Below are positions 61,298 to 64,000 of a stretch of 64,000 bases of DNA, one piece after another. The DNA is taken from assembly GCF_026341125.1 (NCBI RefSeq), contig NZ_JAPEOR010000002.1:1488001-1552000 (forward strand), given 5' to 3'. The position numbers and the translations under genes are program-made. How positions within the stretch are numbered: position 1 is the first letter of the stretch; each line of letters opens with the position of its first letter. This stretch comes from Streptomyces sp. NBC_01142. Lineage in GTDB: Bacteria; Actinomycetota; Actinomycetes; Streptomycetales; Streptomycetaceae. The notes under the pieces were generated by a model, which saw only the letters and a program-made list of their open reading frames with translations, was not told the DNA's origin and made no database searches.

Positions 61298-61880
61298 GGT
61301 GCGGCTCCTGGTCGGTTCTGGCAAATGCGCCGCTTATGACACCGACAGAGTGACAGACTGAGCCCGCCCATAAGCGTCGAGTCACCGAAGTGGGCGAATA
61401 TGAAGAGAGACCGCGCGCTGCCGCCCGCCCGGCCGGCTTCCTGGCGGGCCGGCCGGCCCGCCTTCGACGGGGGCGCCGACGAACTGACACGGGCGCGCAG
61501 GAAAGCCGTACGGCACGGTCGGCCGGACGACCCGGCTGTCCCTGTTCACGGGCGACGTGGCCCGGGTCGCGCGGCAGGTCGGCACCGAGGGCGCACCGAG
61601 GGCCGGCTCGGCGGGCGCGCCAAGGTGCAGGGGCTCTCGAGTACGTACCGAAGAAGCCTGGGGACGTGGACCGTGTGCTGACCGTCGTCTGCGCCCTCCT
61701 GGACCCGGAGCGCAGGACGGCGGATCCGGACGGCACGTCGTCCGCCGGACCACCGGCAGTCGCACGGCAGGCAGTCGCACCACCCGCACCACCGCACCAC
61801 CCGCAGCACCGCAGCACCGCAGCACTCAACCGGCATTGGGGAGCCGGCTGTCCCTCCGACGATCACGTGAGGCAGACACG
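61298..61880. other. divergent intergenic region between phosphatase and receiver gene
   Basis: 583 bp with no supported gene despite open frames on both strands. It contains simple repeats of caccaccgca and cagcaccg (61779-61825). It probably holds both promoters. Confidence 0.45.
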
Positions 61881-62465
61881 ATGAGCACAGAGGCGACCAC
61901 CGCCGACCGCGCGAGCATCCTCCTCGTGGACGACATGGAGGACAATCTCGTTGCCCTGGAGGCTGTCCTGGGGGCCCTCAACGAGCCGCTGGTCCGGGCG
62001 CGTTCCGGGGAAGAGGCGATGAGGGCCCTGCTGCTGCAGAAGTTCGCGGTGGTGCTGCTGGACGTCCGGATGCCCGGCATGGACGGCTTCGAGACGGCGT
62101 CCAGCATCAGGCGGCTCGACCGGACGAAGGACGTCCCGATCATCTTCCTGACCGGGACGGAGGCCGACAGCGGTTATGCGTTCCGGGGGTACGCCACGGG
62201 GGCCGCGGACTTTCTGACCAAGCCCTTCGACCCCTGGATACTGCGCGCCAAGGTCAATGTGTTCCTCGATCTGCACCGCAAGAACCGCCAGTTGGAGCGG
62301 TTGCTCGCGCAGGATCAAGGGCAGCTCGGCCAGATATCGGCGCGCCTGACCGCGATAGAGAGCGAACTGGGGCGGAGCGGCCCGGACGATGTGCCCGAGG
62401 TACGCGGGCAGCTGACCCGGGTGGAGGAGATCCTGAAGGAACTGCAGCGCGGGCGGAGCCAGTAA
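61881..62465 (+). CDS. receiver-only response regulator with coiled-coil tail
   Basis: 194 residues. Receiver domain with D61 (VVLLDVRMPGMDGFETASSI) and switch K in ADFLTKPFDPWILRAKV. No DNA-binding or enzyme domain; the tail (FLDLHRKNRQLERLLAQDQGQLGQISARLTAIESEL) is a predicted coiled coil. It probably acts by protein contacts, perhaps on the divergent phosphatase. ATG 61881 with gtgaggc as weak SD. Confidence 0.92.
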   Translation: MSTEATTADRASILLVDDMEDNLVALEAVLGALNEPLVRARSGEEAMRALLLQKFAVVLLDVRMPGMDGFETASSIRRLDRTKDVPIIFLTGTEADSGYAFRGYATGAADFLTKPFDPWILRAKVNVFLDLHRKNRQLERLLAQDQGQLGQISARLTAIESELGRSGPDDVPEVRGQLTRVEEILKELQRGRSQ

Positions 62466-62472
62466 GGGCTCT

Positions 62473-62512
62473 CATCGCCGACGGAACTTGGTTTCCAGCC
62501 TCGTCGGCGATG
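62473..62512. terminator. 11-bp stem terminator
   Basis: CATCGCCGACG (62473-62483) pairs with CGTCGGCGATG (62502-62512) across 18 nt, directly after the receiver-gene stop. Confidence 0.75.
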
Positions 62513-62659
62513 GAGAAGCAGGGGCCGGAGCGAGCCCCGGGCCGGGGGAAGGGGCGGGGTGAGGAAAAGCCCGGCGGGCGCGCCCGCCGGTCAGCCCCTG
62601 TGCCTCGCGCCCTCACGCCCTGACGCTCGCCCCTGCACCTCACGCCCTCACGCCCGCCC

Positions 62660-64000
62660 CTACGCCTCGCGGGAGCCCGCGTACATCCCCTCGATCAGAT
62701 CCTTGTACTCGCGCTCGACGACCGGCCTCTTCAGCTTGAGGCTGGGCGTCAGCTCACCGTGCTCGATGTCCAGGTCTCGCGGCAGCAGGCGGAACTTCTT
62801 GATGGTCTGCCAGCGCTGCAGGCCCTCGTTGAGCCGCTTCACATAGCCCTCGACGAGCTCCTCGGCCTGCCGGGAGGCCACCACCTCGGCGTACGGCTTG
62901 CCGTCCAGACCGTTCTCCTTGGCCCAGGCGAGGATGGTGGGCTCGTCCAGCGCGATCAGAGCGGTGCAGAAGTTACGGTCCGCGCCGTGCACCAGGATGT
63001 TGGAGACGAAGGGGCACACCGCCTTGAACTGCCCCTCGACCTCGGCCGGCGCGATGTACTTGCCACCGGAGGTCTTGATCAGGTCCTTCTTGCGGTCCGT
63101 GATCCGCAGATAGCCGTCCGCGGACAGCTCTCCGATGTCCCCGGTGTGGAACCAGCCGTCGGACTCGAGGACTTCGGCGGTCTTCTCGGGCAGGTTGTGG
63201 TAGCCCTCCATGATGCCGGGCGAGCGCAGCAGGATCTCGCCGTCGTCCGCGATGCGCACCTCGGTGCCGGGCAGCGGCTTGCCGACCGTGCCGGTGCGGT
63301 ACGCCTCACCCGGGTTGATGAAGCTGGCCGCGCTCGACTCGGTGAGTCCGTATCCCTCGAGGATGTGGATCCCGGCGCCGGCGAAGAAGTAGCCGATCTC
63401 GGGCGAGAGCGCGGCGGACCCGGAGACCGCGGCGCGCAGCCGCCCACCGAAGGCCTCGCGCAGCTTGGAGTAGACGAGCGCGTCGGCGACCTTGTGCTTG
63501 GCGGTCAGCCCGAAGGGAGCGGAAGACTGGCCCGTACGGCGGAAGTTGTCCTGCGCCGCCTTGGCGTACTCGCGCGAGATTCCGGCCGCCCACTGGAAGA
63601 TCTTGTACTTGGCGCCGCCGCCGGCCCGCGCCTTGGCCGCGACTCCGTTGTAGACCTTCTCGAAAATGCGCGGCACGGCGGCCATGTACGTCGGCTGCAC
63701 AATCGGCAGATTCTCGATGATCTTGTCGACCCGGCCGTCCACGGCGGTGACATGCCCGACCTCGATCTGCCCGGAGGTCAGCACCTTGCCGAAGACGTGC
63801 GCCAGCGGCAGCCAGAGGTACTGCACATCCTCCGTGGTGACCAGGCCGGTCGCGGCGATGGCCTTCGCCATGTACGACCAGTTGTCGTGCGGCAGCCGCA
63901 CACCCTTGGGCCGGCCGGTGGTGCCCGAGGTGTAGATGAGGGTCGCCAGCTGGTCGGCGGTGATCGCCTTGACCCGCTCCTTGACGGCACCCGGGTGCTT
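62660..64000 (-). CDS. long-chain fatty acid-CoA ligase, C-terminal part (5' end beyond window)
   Basis: 447 codons are visible, running from inside the AMP-binding motif (TLIYTSGTTGRPKGV near the window edge) to the stop. DKLIENLPIVQPTYMAAVPRIFEKVYNG-like segment, EGYGLTESSAA, the ATP-site TGDIGELSADGYLRITDRKKDLIKTSGGKYIAPAEVE and Lys-containing C-terminal domain identify an acyl-CoA synthetase (FadD type). It activates fatty acids with ATP and CoA. N-terminal part is outside the window. Confidence 0.94.
   Translation of the reverse strand, partial: KHPGAVKERVKAITADQLATLIYTSGTTGRPKGVRLPHDNWSYMAKAIAATGLVTTEDVQYLWLPLAHVFGKVLTSGQIEVGHVTAVDGRVDKIIENLPIVQPTYMAAVPRIFEKVYNGVAAKARAGGGAKYKIFQWAAGISREYAKAAQDNFRRTGQSSAPFGLTAKHKVADALVYSKLREAFGGRLRAAVSGSAALSPEIGYFFAGAGIHILEGYGLTESSAASFINPGEAYRTGTVGKPLPGTEVRIADDGEILLRSPGIMEGYHNLPEKTAEVLESDGWFHTGDIGELSADGYLRITDRKKDLIKTSGGKYIAPAEVEGQFKAVCPFVSNILVHGADRNFCTALIALDEPTILAWAKENGLDGKPYAEVVASRQAEELVEGYVKRLNEGLQRWQTIKKFRLLPRDLDIEHGELTPSLKLKRPVVEREYKDLIEGMYAGSREA

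Noticed and set aside
61382..61825. Minus-strand 147-codon frame between phosphatase and receiver genes
   Set aside because: Arg/Pro-rich translation with repeat-driven composition and no motif; typical GC shadow.

Overview
The window is high-GC actinobacterial DNA and almost certainly comes from a Streptomyces chromosome. Codon third positions are nearly all G or C and GTG starts are frequent. Many genes overlap by ATGA or GTGA. Several families are typical of the genus: the DUF397 / DUF5753 regulator pair, DUF3097, an AfsR-like NB-ARC regulator, a PP2C/SpoIIE-type phosphatase, and an ECF42 sigma factor with its DGPF partner. No rRNA, tRNA, CRISPR array, transposase or prophage is visible. 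Most of the window reads as core chromosome with small accessory insertions.

Layout. 1-2.2 kb: a two-component pair (LuxR-type regulator cut by the window edge, plus its kinase) and a small membrane protein. 2.2-7.0 kb: glyS, then the divergent zinc-uptake operon znuA-znuC-znuB and zur, with paired Zur-box-like sites ahead of znuA. 7.2-9.2 kb: a recO-uppS-small membrane protein operon. 9.4-11.1 kb: a DGPF/YCII protein and an ECF42 sigma factor with a matching promoter. 11.2-13.9 kb: accessory block with a DUF1905 protein, a VapBC-like pair, two tiny coupled genes and a Scr1-type HTH/DUF397 pair. 13.9-19.3 kb: a membrane protein, fprA, a VanZ-domain protein and a small secreted cysteine protein. 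19.3-24.5 kb: a two-component system with an MMPL exporter, then a TerB protein. 24.7-28.3 kb: leuA with a four-leucine leader peptide, then a protealysin-like protease followed by an emfourin-like inhibitor. 28.4-36.9 kb: era, a DUF916/WxL-like surface pair with a perfect operator-like palindrome, a cytidine-deaminase-like protein, a lipoprotein, then MmcQ/YjbR, CBS-domain membrane protein, ybeY and phoH. 37.2-45.5 kb: a sugar-kinase/dehydratase pair, adenine/adenosine deaminase, RNase Z, a HIT protein and tricorn protease. 45.6-50.7 kb: a lipoprotein, small enzymes of the VOC and PPOX families, and a divergent NB-ARC regulator. 50.8-59.1 kb: rsmE, a nitronate monooxygenase-like gene, dnaJ2-hrcA under a CIRCE element, an MBL hydrolase, DUF3097, Uma2 and hemW. 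59.3-64 kb: a kinase/GAF/PP2C phosphatase divergent from a receiver-only regulator, and the 3' part of a fatty-acyl-CoA ligase.

Two features recur across the window. Hairpin terminators sit between convergent genes, and one inverted-repeat family is seen in three copies. Short tandem repeats cluster at gene ends and sometimes enter the coding sequence, for example in zur and the 1744 gene. Motif comparisons and family names come from memory; no database was searched.
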